The translations under genes were made by a program, and so were the position numbers. Shown in pieces: positions 44,463 through 53,464 of a DNA stretch of 64,000 nt (positions within the stretch are counted from its first letter, which is position 1; each line of letters begins with the position of its first letter). This DNA is from Sedimentisphaerales bacterium (lineage in GTDB: Bacteria > Planctomycetota > Phycisphaerae > Sedimentisphaerales > SG8-4). The notes under the pieces were generated by a model, which saw only the letters and a list, made by a program, of their open reading frames with translations, was not told where the DNA came from and searched no databases. Location: assembly GCA_016928975.1 (NCBI GenBank), contig JAFGJR010000066.1, forward strand, positions 1 to 64,000. The letters are read 5' to 3'.

Positions 44463-46748
44463 ATGAACAGGAAGACCGTTATTGCTGCGATCATTATCGT
44501 CGTAGTCGTCGTGACTGCGATCTTGGTGGTCACCTTTGCCAGCCGAGGCGCGCCTCGTGTCGAGGATGTCCTGGCCGTCTACCAGCAGGGCGCGGACTAC
44601 AGCGGTCTGACGATCAACTACCCAGGCGACGGGACCCTGTTCCCGCCGGAGATCGTGGCACCGACGTTCCGGTGGACCGACGCCAATCCCAAGTGTGCAG
44701 CGTGGCTGGTCCGGATTGAGGTTGGTAACGCGGGGACCGCCATGAGCTTCCTGACGCGCCAGCGGCAATGGACTCCTTCGTCGAGGGATTGGGAAGCGAT
44801 CAAGACGAGTTCCCTGGAGCAGGATGCCCGCGTCACGATTCTCGGCGTCGCCTCGGGCAGGCCGCCCGCCATTCTCACCGGTGCTCGCGTGTCCATCCGG
44901 ACGTCGAAGGATGAAGTGGGCGCTCCGCTGTTCTACCGGGAGGTGAACCTGCCGTTCGTCGACGCGGTCAAGGACCCATCGTTCATTCGCTGGCGGTTCG
45001 GGGCGATCTCCTCGCCGCAACAGCCGCCGATCGTTTTGCAGAACCTGCCCGTCTGCGGCAATTGTCACTCGTTCAGCAAGGACGGCGGCGTGCTGGCAAT
45101 GGACGTGGACTACGCCAACAGCAAGGGCTCCTACGTCATCACGCGAGTCCAGCGGGAGATGACCTTAGCCACCAGCGACATCATCACGTGGGACACCTAT
45201 CGCAAGGAGGACGGGGAGCAGACTTTCGGCCTGCTGTCCCAGATCTCCCCCGACGGCCGGTACGTGATCAGCACCGTCAAGGACAAATCCGTCTTCGTCC
45301 CTCAGCCGGCGCTGGCCTTCTCGCAACTGTTCTTCCCTCTGCGAGGTATCCTGTGCGTCTACGACCGGCAGACGTCCACCTTCCGCGCGTTGCCGGGTGC
45401 CGACGACCCCCGATTCGTCCAGAGCAATCCCGCCTGGAGCCCCGACGGCAAGTCCATTGTCTTTGCCCGGGCAGAGGCGTACGATCTCAAGGACACTCGC
45501 GGCCAGGGCAAGGTCCTGCTGACCCGCGAGGAGTGCAAGGAGTTCGTCGAGGACGGCAAGCCGTTCCTGTTCGACCTCTACAGGATCCTGTTCAACGACG
45601 GCCAGGGCGGCGCGCCGGAGCCGATCCAGGGCGCCTCGAACAACGGCGTCAGCAACTTCTTCGCGCGGTACTCCCCCGACGGGCGGTGGATCGTGTTCTG
45701 CAAGGCTCGAAGCTACATGCTGCTCCAGCCGGACAGCGAGCTGTATATCATCCCCGCCGAGGGCGGCGAGCCCCGTCGGCTCCGTGCCAACACCAGCCGG
45801 ATGAACTCCTGGCATAGCTGGTCACCCAATGGCAAGTGGCTCGTCTTCTCCTCGAAGGCTCACTCCGATTACACGCAGCTCTGCCTCACGCATATCGATG
45901 AGAACGGCGAAAGCACCCCGGCGGTCCTGCTGGACCATCTGACCGCGCCGGACCGGGCCGCCAATATCCCGGAGTTCGTCAACGCGAAGTCCGCCGCCAT
46001 CGTCAAGATTCGCGAGCAGTTCCTCAACGACTACTCCTTCGTCCGAGCGGGCAACGAGTTCTTCAATCAGGGCGAGGCGGACAATGCCATCGCCGAGTAC
46101 AATAACGCCCTCGAGCTGAATCCCGACAACGTCATGGCCCACCACAGGCTCGGATTCCTCCTCTACCAGGTCAAGGGCAAGTTCGAGGAAGGGATGAGCC
46201 ACCTGCTCAGGGCGTACCAGCTCGACGCGCAGAATCCGCGAATCCAGTACGACCTGGGCATGGCCTACATGCACCAGGGCAAACTGGAGTACGCAGATCG
46301 CTTTCTCTCGGAGGCGATCCGGGGGGCGCCGGACGGCTACGACACTCAGTATGAGCCCGTGCAGATGCGGCTGAATCTTGCGCACGTGCTGATCGCGGCG
46401 GGCAAGGCCAAGGACGCTTTGGCCCCGCTGGCGGACGCGTTGCGCCGCAGTCCCAACCATCCGGAAGCGCACTATCGCATGGCACTAGCGCTGGCCGATC
46501 TCGGCCGGACCGAGGAATCGCTCGCGTACTACAACCGAGCCGTCAGCCTCAATCCGCGTGTGGACACGTCCGCGGCGCTGCATCACCTGCTGGCGACAGG
46601 TTATCTGCAAGCCCGCAAGTTCCAGGAAGCTCTGGAGCACGAAGAGAAGGCCCTCGCGCTCGCCCGCAACCAGGGCGACCCGGAGCTTATCCAGAAGATC
46701 GAAGGCCACATTCAATTGTGCAAGAGGCTGCTCGAAGCTTCCAAGTGA
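44463..46748 (+). CDS. Membrane-anchored PD40 beta-propeller / TPR protein with heme-c motif
   Basis: 761 aa. N-terminal membrane anchor (residues ~5-25, VIAAIIIVVVVVTAILVVTF); an immunoglobulin-like region; then Cys198-x-x-Cys201-His202 (CGNCHSF), a c-type heme attachment motif; PD40/WD40-like blades (FGLLSQISPDGRYVIS, NPAWSPDGKSIVFARAE, FARYSPDGRWIVFCKA, HSWSPNGKWLVFSSKA); and about five TPR units at the C-terminus (for example AIAEYNNALELNPDNVMAHH, ESLAYYNRAVSLNP). ATG 44463 has GGAG six bases before it. It resembles TolB-like/PD40 proteins of planctomycetes and Bacteroidetes. Function unknown; a redox or scaffold role in the periplasm is inferred from the heme motif. The next gene is convergent. 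Confidence 0.8.
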   Translation: MNRKTVIAAIIIVVVVVTAILVVTFASRGAPRVEDVLAVYQQGADYSGLTINYPGDGTLFPPEIVAPTFRWTDANPKCAAWLVRIEVGNAGTAMSFLTRQRQWTPSSRDWEAIKTSSLEQDARVTILGVASGRPPAILTGARVSIRTSKDEVGAPLFYREVNLPFVDAVKDPSFIRWRFGAISSPQQPPIVLQNLPVCGNCHSFSKDGGVLAMDVDYANSKGSYVITRVQREMTLATSDIITWDTYRKEDGEQTFGLLSQISPDGRYVISTVKDKSVFVPQPALAFSQLFFPLRGILCVYDRQTSTFRALPGADDPRFVQSNPAWSPDGKSIVFARAEAYDLKDTRGQGKVLLTREECKEFVEDGKPFLFDLYRILFNDGQGGAPEPIQGASNNGVSNFFARYSPDGRWIVFCKARSYMLLQPDSELYIIPAEGGEPRRLRANTSRMNSWHSWSPNGKWLVFSSKAHSDYTQLCLTHIDENGESTPAVLLDHLTAPDRAANIPEFVNAKSAAIVKIREQFLNDYSFVRAGNEFFNQGEADNAIAEYNNALELNPDNVMAHHRLGFLLYQVKGKFEEGMSHLLRAYQLDAQNPRIQYDLGMAYMHQGKLEYADRFLSEAIRGAPDGYDTQYEPVQMRLNLAHVLIAAGKAKDALAPLADALRRSPNHPEAHYRMALALADLGRTEESLAYYNRAVSLNPRVDTSAALHHLLATGYLQARKFQEALEHEEKALALARNQGDPELIQKIEGHIQLCKRLLEASK

Positions 46749-46755
46749 CATCGGG

Positions 46756-47757
46756 CTACGTCCTGCGGAACTGGCGGAGGAGGTCGAGGAGGCGCTGCAT
46801 GTCGGTGGGGAGGGGGGCTTCGAATTTGACTCGTTCCTTGCTCGTGGGGTGGGTGAATTCGAGGGTCCAGGCATGCAGGGCACAGCGGGTGATAACAGGT
46901 TCTTCGACGGCAGGCTCCGCGTCGGCCAGTTGCCAGGGGTAGACGAGCTTGCCGCCGTACATGTCGTCGGCGACGATGGGATGTTTGATGTAGGACAGGT
47001 GCACGCGGATCTGGTGCGTGCGGCCGGTGTGCGGCTCGCACTTGATCAGTGAAAAACCACGGAAGGCCTCCAGCACCTCGTAGAACGTGACCGCTTCCTT
47101 GCCTATTTCCGGGCGGATCGCGTATTTCTCGCGAATCGTGGGATGAACCCCCAGCGGTGCGCTGATCCGGTCGGCGAGCAATTCGGGCGCGCCATGTACG
47201 ATCGCCAGGTAGGTCTTCTTGACCTGGCGGGTCTCGAACTGCTTGGCGATCCTCCACTGCGAGGTCTCGTGCTTGGTGACGACCATGACGCCGGTAGTGT
47301 CGCGGTCGAGCCGGTGCACGATTCCGGGGCGGAACTCCCCGAGCCCACTGGACAGCCGGTCGGAGTAGTGCTTCAGGGCGTTGACGAGTGTCCCGTGGGT
47401 GTTGCCCCGCGCGGGGTGAACGATCATGTCCGGCGGTTTGTTCAGAACGATGACGTCGTTGTCTTCATAGAGCACGTCCAGCGGGATGTTCTCCGGCTGG
47501 ATATCCTTGCTCGGCGGCTCGGGGATGACCATGTCGATGCGGTCGCCCGGGCTCAGGCGAAAGCTGGGCTTGACCGGCTGGTCGTTGACTTTGATGGCTC
47601 CCGCGCGGATGGCGTCCTGGAGGAAGTGCCGGCTGAGGTTGCGGAATCGGCCATGCAAGTATTTGTCGATCCTGCGCTCCGTGATGCCCACACCCACGTG
47701 AAGTGTGAGCGGCTTGCCCTGGAGTTCCTGCAGATCCTGCGATTCGAACTCTTCCAT
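46756..47757 (-). CDS. RluA-family rRNA pseudouridine synthase
   Basis: 333-aa enzyme that isomerises uridines in 23S rRNA (RluD/RluC-like). Residues ~15-80 are an S4 RNA-binding domain (RIDKYLHGRFRNLSRHFLQDAI, VKPSFRLSPGDRI). The catalytic motif HRLDRDTTGVMVVTK contains the essential Asp; LVNKPPDMIVHPARGN-type and CEPHTGRTHQIRVHLSYI motifs are also present. It follows the TPR membrane-protein gene by 11 bp and is cotranscribed with it. The 3' end is 7 bp from the convergent PD40/TPR stop. Confidence 0.92.
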   Translation of the reverse strand: MEEFESQDLQELQGKPLTLHVGVGITERRIDKYLHGRFRNLSRHFLQDAIRAGAIKVNDQPVKPSFRLSPGDRIDMVIPEPPSKDIQPENIPLDVLYEDNDVIVLNKPPDMIVHPARGNTHGTLVNALKHYSDRLSSGLGEFRPGIVHRLDRDTTGVMVVTKHETSQWRIAKQFETRQVKKTYLAIVHGAPELLADRISAPLGVHPTIREKYAIRPEIGKEAVTFYEVLEAFRGFSLIKCEPHTGRTHQIRVHLSYIKHPIVADDMYGGKLVYPWQLADAEPAVEEPVITRCALHAWTLEFTHPTSKERVKFEAPLPTDMQRLLDLLRQFRRT

Positions 47758-47768
47758 AGTAGAGGAGG

Positions 47769-48722
47769 TCAGCCACCGGCGGCCGAGTTGGCCTCGGGCG
47801 CAGGCGCCACAGGGGTGGGAGCCGGCGGATTGTCGGTCTCGGGCGCCTCGCCGGTCGGCGCAGGCGCTGGAACCGCTTCGGGCGCCGGTGCCGGGGTCTG
47901 GCTGGTCGGCGCAGGCGCTGGACCTTGTTCGGGGGCCGGTGCCGGTGCAGGGTTCGGGTTCATAGGCACGGGAATCACAACGGGCGAGCCTGTGGTTCCC
48001 GGTGTGATCTGTACCGAGGGGGCCGAGGCCTGCGTCTGCGGCGGCGGGGCCGGCTTGAAGACGACGATCCCCTGGTAGTCATCCATAGTCTTGAGGCGGT
48101 TGGCCGCCGCCGCCTTTGCCGCGGTGCCGTCATACGCCGCGTTCTCCGCCACCGTACGGTAAAGCTCCTTGGCCTTGTCGGTGTTGCCCAACTCCTCTTC
48201 GCACAAGCCGAGCCCCAACTGAGCGGTGGCTGCCAGGGCGGGAATCCCTTCCGCCTCTTTCAGAGCCTGCTCATAGCTCGCCTGCGCCTGGCCGATCTGC
48301 CTGGCCAGGTCGTCACGACCGACCTCGCTCGACCGATAATGCAGCTCCGAACGGAGGGTATCGCCACGCTCGATCAGCGCCAGCGCGGACATCTCGCGGT
48401 CGCTCGTCGATTGAGCGAAGTCCTGTAGATCCTTGGCCAGATCGATCAGAAGGTACGACTGGTCGGTCTGCTTCGCCATTGCCTGCGCGATATCCGCCTT
48501 CTGGCGGGGTAGTTGGGTGACCAGGTTCGTCAGCCGCACCTGCGTGCGCGTTGAGGCAATATTCCTCTGATAGAATATCCAGAAGTAGACCACCACCGCG
48601 ACCACGATCACCGCGGCCGTCGCGATCAGCGACGTGCGATTCTCACGCAGCCAATCGGGAAGGTTCATCAGCCAGTCGGCCAACTCGTTCGTCTTCAACT
48701 CGTGTCGATGATCTGCTCTCAT
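47769..48722 (-). CDS. Membrane-anchored TPR protein with Pro/Ala-rich tail (YfgM-like)
   Basis: 317 aa. Cytoplasmic N-terminus ending LPDWLRENRTSL, one membrane helix (about 32-53, LIATAAVIVVAVVVYFWIFY), then helical TPR-like repeats (EMSALALIERGDTLRSELHY, AATAQLGLGLCEEELGNTDK), and a long Pro/Ala/Thr-rich tail (about 225-317) with repeated PAPAPE units. The layout matches YfgM/TPR_21 proteins that associate with the Sec translocon or envelope stress. GGAG precedes the ATG. The 5' side abuts an inverted-repeat element. Confidence 0.68.
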   Translation of the reverse strand: MRADHRHELKTNELADWLMNLPDWLRENRTSLIATAAVIVVAVVVYFWIFYQRNIASTRTQVRLTNLVTQLPRQKADIAQAMAKQTDQSYLLIDLAKDLQDFAQSTSDREMSALALIERGDTLRSELHYRSSEVGRDDLARQIGQAQASYEQALKEAEGIPALAATAQLGLGLCEEELGNTDKAKELYRTVAENAAYDGTAAKAAAANRLKTMDDYQGIVVFKPAPPPQTQASAPSVQITPGTTGSPVVIPVPMNPNPAPAPAPEQGPAPAPTSQTPAPAPEAVPAPAPTGEAPETDNPPAPTPVAPAPEANSAAGG

Positions 48723-48750
48723 TCTCTTGCTCCATATTCAATGTCGAGGT

Positions 48751-48927
48751 GGAGTTCTGCAAAATGCAAGTCAGGCTTGCTTCGTGAAGGAAGAATCGTC
48801 GTTCTGATTCTTGCTTCACAAGAAGGGCAAGTGCCTTGTGCACAGTGGGTACCGTCGATCATTCAAGGAAATCCCAAAGCCGGTTTCCTTGAGTAGTACA
48901 AGCCTGACTTCCATTTTGTAGAACTCC
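48751..48927. repeat. MITE-like 177-bp inverted-repeat element
   Basis: Arms of 29 bp at 48751-48779 and 48899-48927 are complementary with two mismatches (27 of 29). Each begins GGAGTTCT and ends AAGTCAGGCTTG toward the middle. The 119-bp centre has a smaller inverted pair (GAATC/GATTC). No open frame of value spans it. It lies between the divergent TPR and S55 genes, about 29 bp from the TPR start; the gap 48928-49090 shows no gene. It could be a miniature mobile element or a long attenuator-like stem. Confidence 0.7.
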
Positions 48928-49090
48928 TGTCCAAAGCCACCTGCTCGGGTTATGGGGCCTCAAAAGGGCAAACCATCATGGTAACAAACTCGCTTTTGAC
49001 TTGCAACGCCACTGCTGAAAAGTTAACATTTTATGCTACTTTTGCCGAAAGGACTCGCATACCGGGGTCGGATGAAAGGTCAGTAGTACC

Positions 49091-50953
49091 ATGAAACAGG
49101 CTTTCCCGTTTTCTTACGTGCAAATCGGGATTCTGGTTTGCTTAGCCACAGGTAGCCAGGCCCTCGCTGGCGATGCGCAACAAGCCGCAAAGGACGGGCT
49201 CTGGGACCCGCAGCGATATATCGGGATCGACGAGATCCAGCGCGGCATGGAGGGGTACTGCCTGACGGACTATGGCGACGCGGGGATCGAGAAGTTCCCG
49301 TTGAAGGTGGTGAACATCATTCGCGGCTACGAGGCGGACCACGACCTCATCCTGATCATGGGCTTGGACGAGCGTTTCAAGCACACAGGGGTCGTAGCCG
49401 GTTGCAGTGGGTCGCCGGTATATATCGATGGTCGCCTGGCCGGGGCGTTAGCTCGCGGCTGGGTCTTCCAGAAGGACCCGCTCTACGGGGTCACGCCGAT
49501 TGCGGAGATGCTCCAGGTGGGGGCCTCGGACGTGGCGAGATCCTCGGCATCCACTTCTCGGGCCCTCGGTTTTCAGTTCGATTTCTCCAAGCCGATAAAC
49601 CTCGCTGAGATAGACAAACAGATCACCGCCCTGCGACCGATGCGCGGCCGTAGCCAAAGCGGCGCCACCGCCCTACCCTGCCCGCTGCTGATCTCGGGCC
49701 TGTCGAGCGCGGTATGCCGACAATTGGTGTCTCAGTTCGAGGCGATGGGCTTCCTGGCCGTGTCGGGCGTCAGTGGGACGGCCCAGGCCGATGCCGCCTC
49801 CGCCGCGTCGTTCGTCCCGGGTGGCGTGCTGGCGATCCCCCTTGTGGCCGGCGACATCAAGATGGATGTGATTGGGACGGTCACCGAGGTGCGCGGCAAT
49901 CGCGTTCTCGGGCTGGGCCACGGCCTTTCCGACCTCTTCGGCTTCGGGTTCGGCGCGACCAACCTGCCCATGGCCGGCGGGCAGATCTACACCGTCGTCT
50001 CGCAGATGATGACGTCGTTCAAGCTGGGCGCCGCCGGCGACATCGTCGGTGCCATCGCGACCGACGGATCAGTGGGCGTCTGCGGAGAGATCGGCGCCAA
50101 GGCGAAGATGATCCCGCTGTCGGTGCATGTCGAGCGGTGCAACGGCGCCGCGCCTCGGACATACAACTGCCAGGTAGCCCACCACCGCCTGCTCACGCCG
50201 CTGCTCGCTCACGCCACGATCGTCGGCGCCACGATGCCCTTCGACTCGGGCTTCCCGCCGGAGCACACCGTGGACTACAGCGCCACCATTCATCTGGAGG
50301 ACGGCCAGAGCATCCAGTTCGCCAACACGTCCACGGAAAACGAGATCGCCGAGATGGTCGTCGAGACCCGGGGCAGCCTGGCCCTGCTCATGAACAATCC
50401 GTTCGGCTGCCCGGAGGTCACGTCAGTCGAAGCCAGTGTCCGGGTCTCTCCGAAGGACATCCGGTCCTACATCTGGTCCGTGAATGTCGCCGATTCGACG
50501 GTCAAGCCGGGTCAGGATATCAATCTGGAATTCGTCATCGCGTCTTTTCTGAAGGAGAAGAGAAGATACGAGGTGACGCTGAGCGTGCCGAAGCACGTTG
50601 CGCCGGGCAAGTACAACTTGATACTCCTCGGCTGCGACGAATACGAGAGCTTCCTCAGCAAAACCGTGCCGCACCGATTCCTGGCGACCAATCGCAGGAC
50701 CCTGGTGGAGGCGCTGAACGGGGCGCTGAACGTCAGTCGCACGAAGCTCTATTGCCTGCTGGTTCTGCCGCCGGAGGGCATCGCGATCGACAAGGCGGAG
50801 TTGCCCGGCCTTCCCGAGACCAAGAGCATGATCCTCCAGGGCAACAAGTGGGCGATCCCGGCCCAGCCGTATCCGCAGTGGGTGGAGAAGGCGGTGGAAA
50901 CGGGCACCATAATCGCCGACAAGGAAACGGTGCCGATCACGGTAGAACAGTGA
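49091..50953 (+). CDS. Secreted SpoIVB/S55-peptidase-domain protein
   Basis: 620 aa, signal peptide about 1-26. The S55 serine-peptidase module is seen at residues ~40-145: RGMEGYCLTDYGDAGIEKFP, GCSGSPVYIDGRLAGALARG (Ser106 in GCSGSP) and YGVTPIAEML. A second S55 motif, VLGLGHGLSD with His277, comes after rather than before the Ser segment. The remaining ~300 residues are beta-rich with no named domain. Such proteins are common in planctomycetes and some other soil and marine phyla; cleavage activity is unproven. The next gene, 99 bp on, encodes a secreted beta-propeller protein and may be its partner. Confidence 0.82.
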   Translation: MKQAFPFSYVQIGILVCLATGSQALAGDAQQAAKDGLWDPQRYIGIDEIQRGMEGYCLTDYGDAGIEKFPLKVVNIIRGYEADHDLILIMGLDERFKHTGVVAGCSGSPVYIDGRLAGALARGWVFQKDPLYGVTPIAEMLQVGASDVARSSASTSRALGFQFDFSKPINLAEIDKQITALRPMRGRSQSGATALPCPLLISGLSSAVCRQLVSQFEAMGFLAVSGVSGTAQADAASAASFVPGGVLAIPLVAGDIKMDVIGTVTEVRGNRVLGLGHGLSDLFGFGFGATNLPMAGGQIYTVVSQMMTSFKLGAAGDIVGAIATDGSVGVCGEIGAKAKMIPLSVHVERCNGAAPRTYNCQVAHHRLLTPLLAHATIVGATMPFDSGFPPEHTVDYSATIHLEDGQSIQFANTSTENEIAEMVVETRGSLALLMNNPFGCPEVTSVEASVRVSPKDIRSYIWSVNVADSTVKPGQDINLEFVIASFLKEKRRYEVTLSVPKHVAPGKYNLILLGCDEYESFLSKTVPHRFLATNRRTLVEALNGALNVSRTKLYCLLVLPPEGIAIDKAELPGLPETKSMILQGNKWAIPAQPYPQWVEKAVETGTIIADKETVPITVEQ

Positions 50954-51013
50954 TGCCGGCGGCCCCGGGCCATAGTTGGAGTATGAACCGGCCGCACGCC
51001 GGCCGCAACAATT

Positions 51014-51041
51014 GTAGAGACGCAAAATCTTGCGTCTCTAC
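51014..51041. repeat. Perfect 12-bp hairpin repeat against the ribosome-binding site
   Basis: Arms GTAGAGACGCAA (51014-51025) and TTGCGTCTCTAC (51030-51041), loop AATC. GTAGAGACGC-type palindromes are known as dispersed intergenic repeats in other phyla. AGGAG (51043-51047) of the beta-propeller gene begins two bases after the stem. Confidence 0.75.
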
Positions 51042-51052
51042 GAGGAGTACAC

Positions 51053-53356
51053 ATGGGAACCTCGTTCTGCCACACGCGTCGGACATCGGTCATCCTGTTC
51101 ATGTTGTCCGCCTCGCTATTGACCACCCCTGGCTGGGCCATTACCAGCAAGATCACCCGCCAGTCCACCAGCAAGGTACTGCTCGAGGGCAAGGCCGACG
51201 GGGTCGTCGTCACCTCCAGAGGCACAATCCAACTGGGCCGCGCTTCTAAGGTCCTTGCCGACGAGATTGAGGATGCCTGGGCGATCAACAGCATCGTCGT
51301 CAGCGGCAGCACGGTATACATCGGGACGAGCCCGAACGGTATCATCTACAAATACAGCATGGGCAGACTCACGCGAGTCTATCCGCCGGAAGGCCAGCCT
51401 CTGCTCGACAAGCCCGCGCCGACGAAGGAGCCCGATGAGCCCGCCGCAGAGAGCGAAGACGCCGGCAAGGCCAACGGCGAGATCATCAAGGCCGAGGAAC
51501 GGTTCGCCAATCAGCATGTCTACGCAATGGCGGTGGACGTGGCCGGCCGGCTGCTCGTCGGCATCAGCGGCGCCAAGGCCAGACTGTGCCGGTACGAGAC
51601 CGGCACACTTGAGACGATCTTCGAGCCCAACGACGCCCGGTATATCTTCGCCATCGAGGTGGACAGCGTCGGCAACATCTATCTGGGCACCGGACCCGAG
51701 GGCAAAGTCTACGTGCTCGATCCGTCGGGCAAGGTGGCCCAGCTTGCGTACGACAGCCCGGATAAAAACATCCTGTCGCTGGCCGCCGGCCAGGACGGGC
51801 TCATCTACGCCGGCAGCGACAGCCGGGGATTGATCTACAAGATCAACCCGCGCAACAAGACGGCCACCGTCATGTACGACAGCGACGAACCTGAGATCAG
51901 TACGCTGCTGTTCGCCGGGAGCGTTTCGCCGGAAGGCGGCACATTGTACGCCGCCGCAACGTCCGCCAAAGTCGTGCAGGCGGAGAGCCAGTTTGCGGCC
52001 CAGCAGGAATCGACCGGCCGGCCGGAGCCCCGCGAGGAAACCACGACGAAGAACCTGGAGCGCGACGGCTCGATTCGGCTGAAGATCGCCAACACGACGC
52101 AGGAATCCACGACCAAGTCCACCTCTCGCCAGAGATCGACTTCCAAGCCCCCCAAGCCGGGCTCCGCCAGCTACATCTACCAGATCAGCAAGCAGGGGTA
52201 CGTCACCGAGCTGTTCACCGAAGCGGCGGTCTTTCTCTGCCTCGCCAGGCAGGACAACAAGCTCCTGATCGGTTCCGGCAATGACGGCCAGCTTTTCGCC
52301 ATCGAGCCGGGTAGCGAGCGGGAGGCGGTGATCTACAAGGATGAAGCAGCCGGTCAGATTCCGGCGGTGGCTGTGGCGGGCAAGGACGTCTATATCGGAA
52401 CCGCCAATCCCGCCAAGCTCGTCCTGCTGTCGCCGGATTTTGCCTCACAGGGAACGTACGTCTCCGACCTGATCGACGCCGATCAGCCGGCCAGATGGGG
52501 CAAGCTCCAGATCGACGCGGAGATCCCTCGCGGCTGCAAAGTGCTCGTCGCCTCCCGAAGTGGCAACGTCAACGACGTGAACGATCCGACCTTCGCGGAG
52601 TGGACCGAGGCGGTGGAGGTCACCGAGCCGGTCCAGTTGCGATGCCCGCTGGGCCGGTTTTGCCAGTACAAGCTGACCCTGGAGACCCAGGACGGGCAGA
52701 AGACGCCTCTGGTGCGCGAGGTGGCGGTGGCCAGCACGGTGCCGAACCTGGCGCCGCAAGTCGAGTCCGTGGACATCAGCCGGCTCCAAAGCACGGAAAA
52801 GCGAGGCCTGTTCAAGATCAGCTACAAAGTGACGGACCGGAACGACGACAAGCTCGTCTACAAGCTCGACTTCCGCAAGGTAGGACGGTCGCACTGGGTG
52901 GAACTGGAGGACGAGACGGACGAGGAGAGCTTTGAGTGGGACGGCAGGACGGTCGAGGACGGCCGCTATGAGATCCGTGTCGTCGCCGGCGACGAGCGGA
53001 GCAACAGCCCCGCCACGAGGCTGACCGGCAGCCGGATCAGCGACCCGGTCGTCGTGGACAACACCGGGCCGGTCATCCGCAAGTACGCCATCGACAAGAA
53101 CGGCAAGGCCGCCACGCTCAAACTCCAGATCATCGATGACCTCAGCGTTATCAGCAAGCTCGAGTACACGGTCGATAGCAACGCTCAGTGGAAAGGCACG
53201 CTCCCCGACGACTTCGTCTTCGACACGACCGACGAGAGCTTCACGATCCTCACGGAGGACCTGGCGGTGGGTGAGCACGTGATCGCCCTCAAGATCAGCG
53301 ATGACGTGGGCAACGTGACCTACAAGACCTTCGAGATCAGCGTCCTGGGAAAGTAA
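51053..53356 (+). CDS. Secreted beta-propeller protein with C-terminal immunoglobulin/Fn3-like domains
   Basis: 767 aa, signal peptide about 1-29 (VILFMLSASLLTTPGWA). Residues ~40-470 contain repeated blades such as INSIVVSGSTVYIGTSPNGIIYKYS, AIEVDSVGNIYLGTGPEGKVYVLD and SLAAGQDGLIYAGSDSRGLIYKI (WD40/PQQ/SMP-30-like propeller), interrupted by low-complexity Glu/Ser/Thr linkers (about 120-145 and 320-370). Residues ~580-767 are beta-sandwich domains (RGLFKISYKVTDRNDDKLVYKLDF, DGRYEIRVVAGDE). No catalytic residues recognised. It follows the S55 gene by 99 bp with a hairpin repeat between, and may act with it in the envelope. Confidence 0.7.
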   Translation: MGTSFCHTRRTSVILFMLSASLLTTPGWAITSKITRQSTSKVLLEGKADGVVVTSRGTIQLGRASKVLADEIEDAWAINSIVVSGSTVYIGTSPNGIIYKYSMGRLTRVYPPEGQPLLDKPAPTKEPDEPAAESEDAGKANGEIIKAEERFANQHVYAMAVDVAGRLLVGISGAKARLCRYETGTLETIFEPNDARYIFAIEVDSVGNIYLGTGPEGKVYVLDPSGKVAQLAYDSPDKNILSLAAGQDGLIYAGSDSRGLIYKINPRNKTATVMYDSDEPEISTLLFAGSVSPEGGTLYAAATSAKVVQAESQFAAQQESTGRPEPREETTTKNLERDGSIRLKIANTTQESTTKSTSRQRSTSKPPKPGSASYIYQISKQGYVTELFTEAAVFLCLARQDNKLLIGSGNDGQLFAIEPGSEREAVIYKDEAAGQIPAVAVAGKDVYIGTANPAKLVLLSPDFASQGTYVSDLIDADQPARWGKLQIDAEIPRGCKVLVASRSGNVNDVNDPTFAEWTEAVEVTEPVQLRCPLGRFCQYKLTLETQDGQKTPLVREVAVASTVPNLAPQVESVDISRLQSTEKRGLFKISYKVTDRNDDKLVYKLDFRKVGRSHWVELEDETDEESFEWDGRTVEDGRYEIRVVAGDERSNSPATRLTGSRISDPVVVDNTGPVIRKYAIDKNGKAATLKLQIIDDLSVISKLEYTVDSNAQWKGTLPDDFVFDTTDESFTILTEDLAVGEHVIALKISDDVGNVTYKTFEISVLGK

Positions 53357-53358
53357 GG

Positions 53359-53459
53359 ATCAAAAATCAAACATCAAGAATCAAAGATGCGGAGTCGCTT
53401 CGCGACAGCATTTTTGAGATTTGATTTGTTGTTTTGGTCTTTGCATTTTGATTTTTGAT
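53359..53459. repeat. AT-rich palindrome with central GC-rich hairpin
   Basis: ATCAAAAATCAAA (53359-53371) is the exact inverse of TTTGATTTTTGAT (53447-53459). In between, GTCGC TTC GCGAC (53394-53406) forms a small hairpin nested in ATGC/GCAT. It fills the whole gap between the beta-propeller stop and the fumarase start, leaving no room for a Shine-Dalgarno. Confidence 0.6.
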
Positions 53460-53464
53460 TTCCT

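Noticed and set aside
48996..49037. TTGACT ... TATGCT as a promoter for the S55 gene
   Set aside because: The spacing is 30 bp, too long for a sigma-70 promoter.
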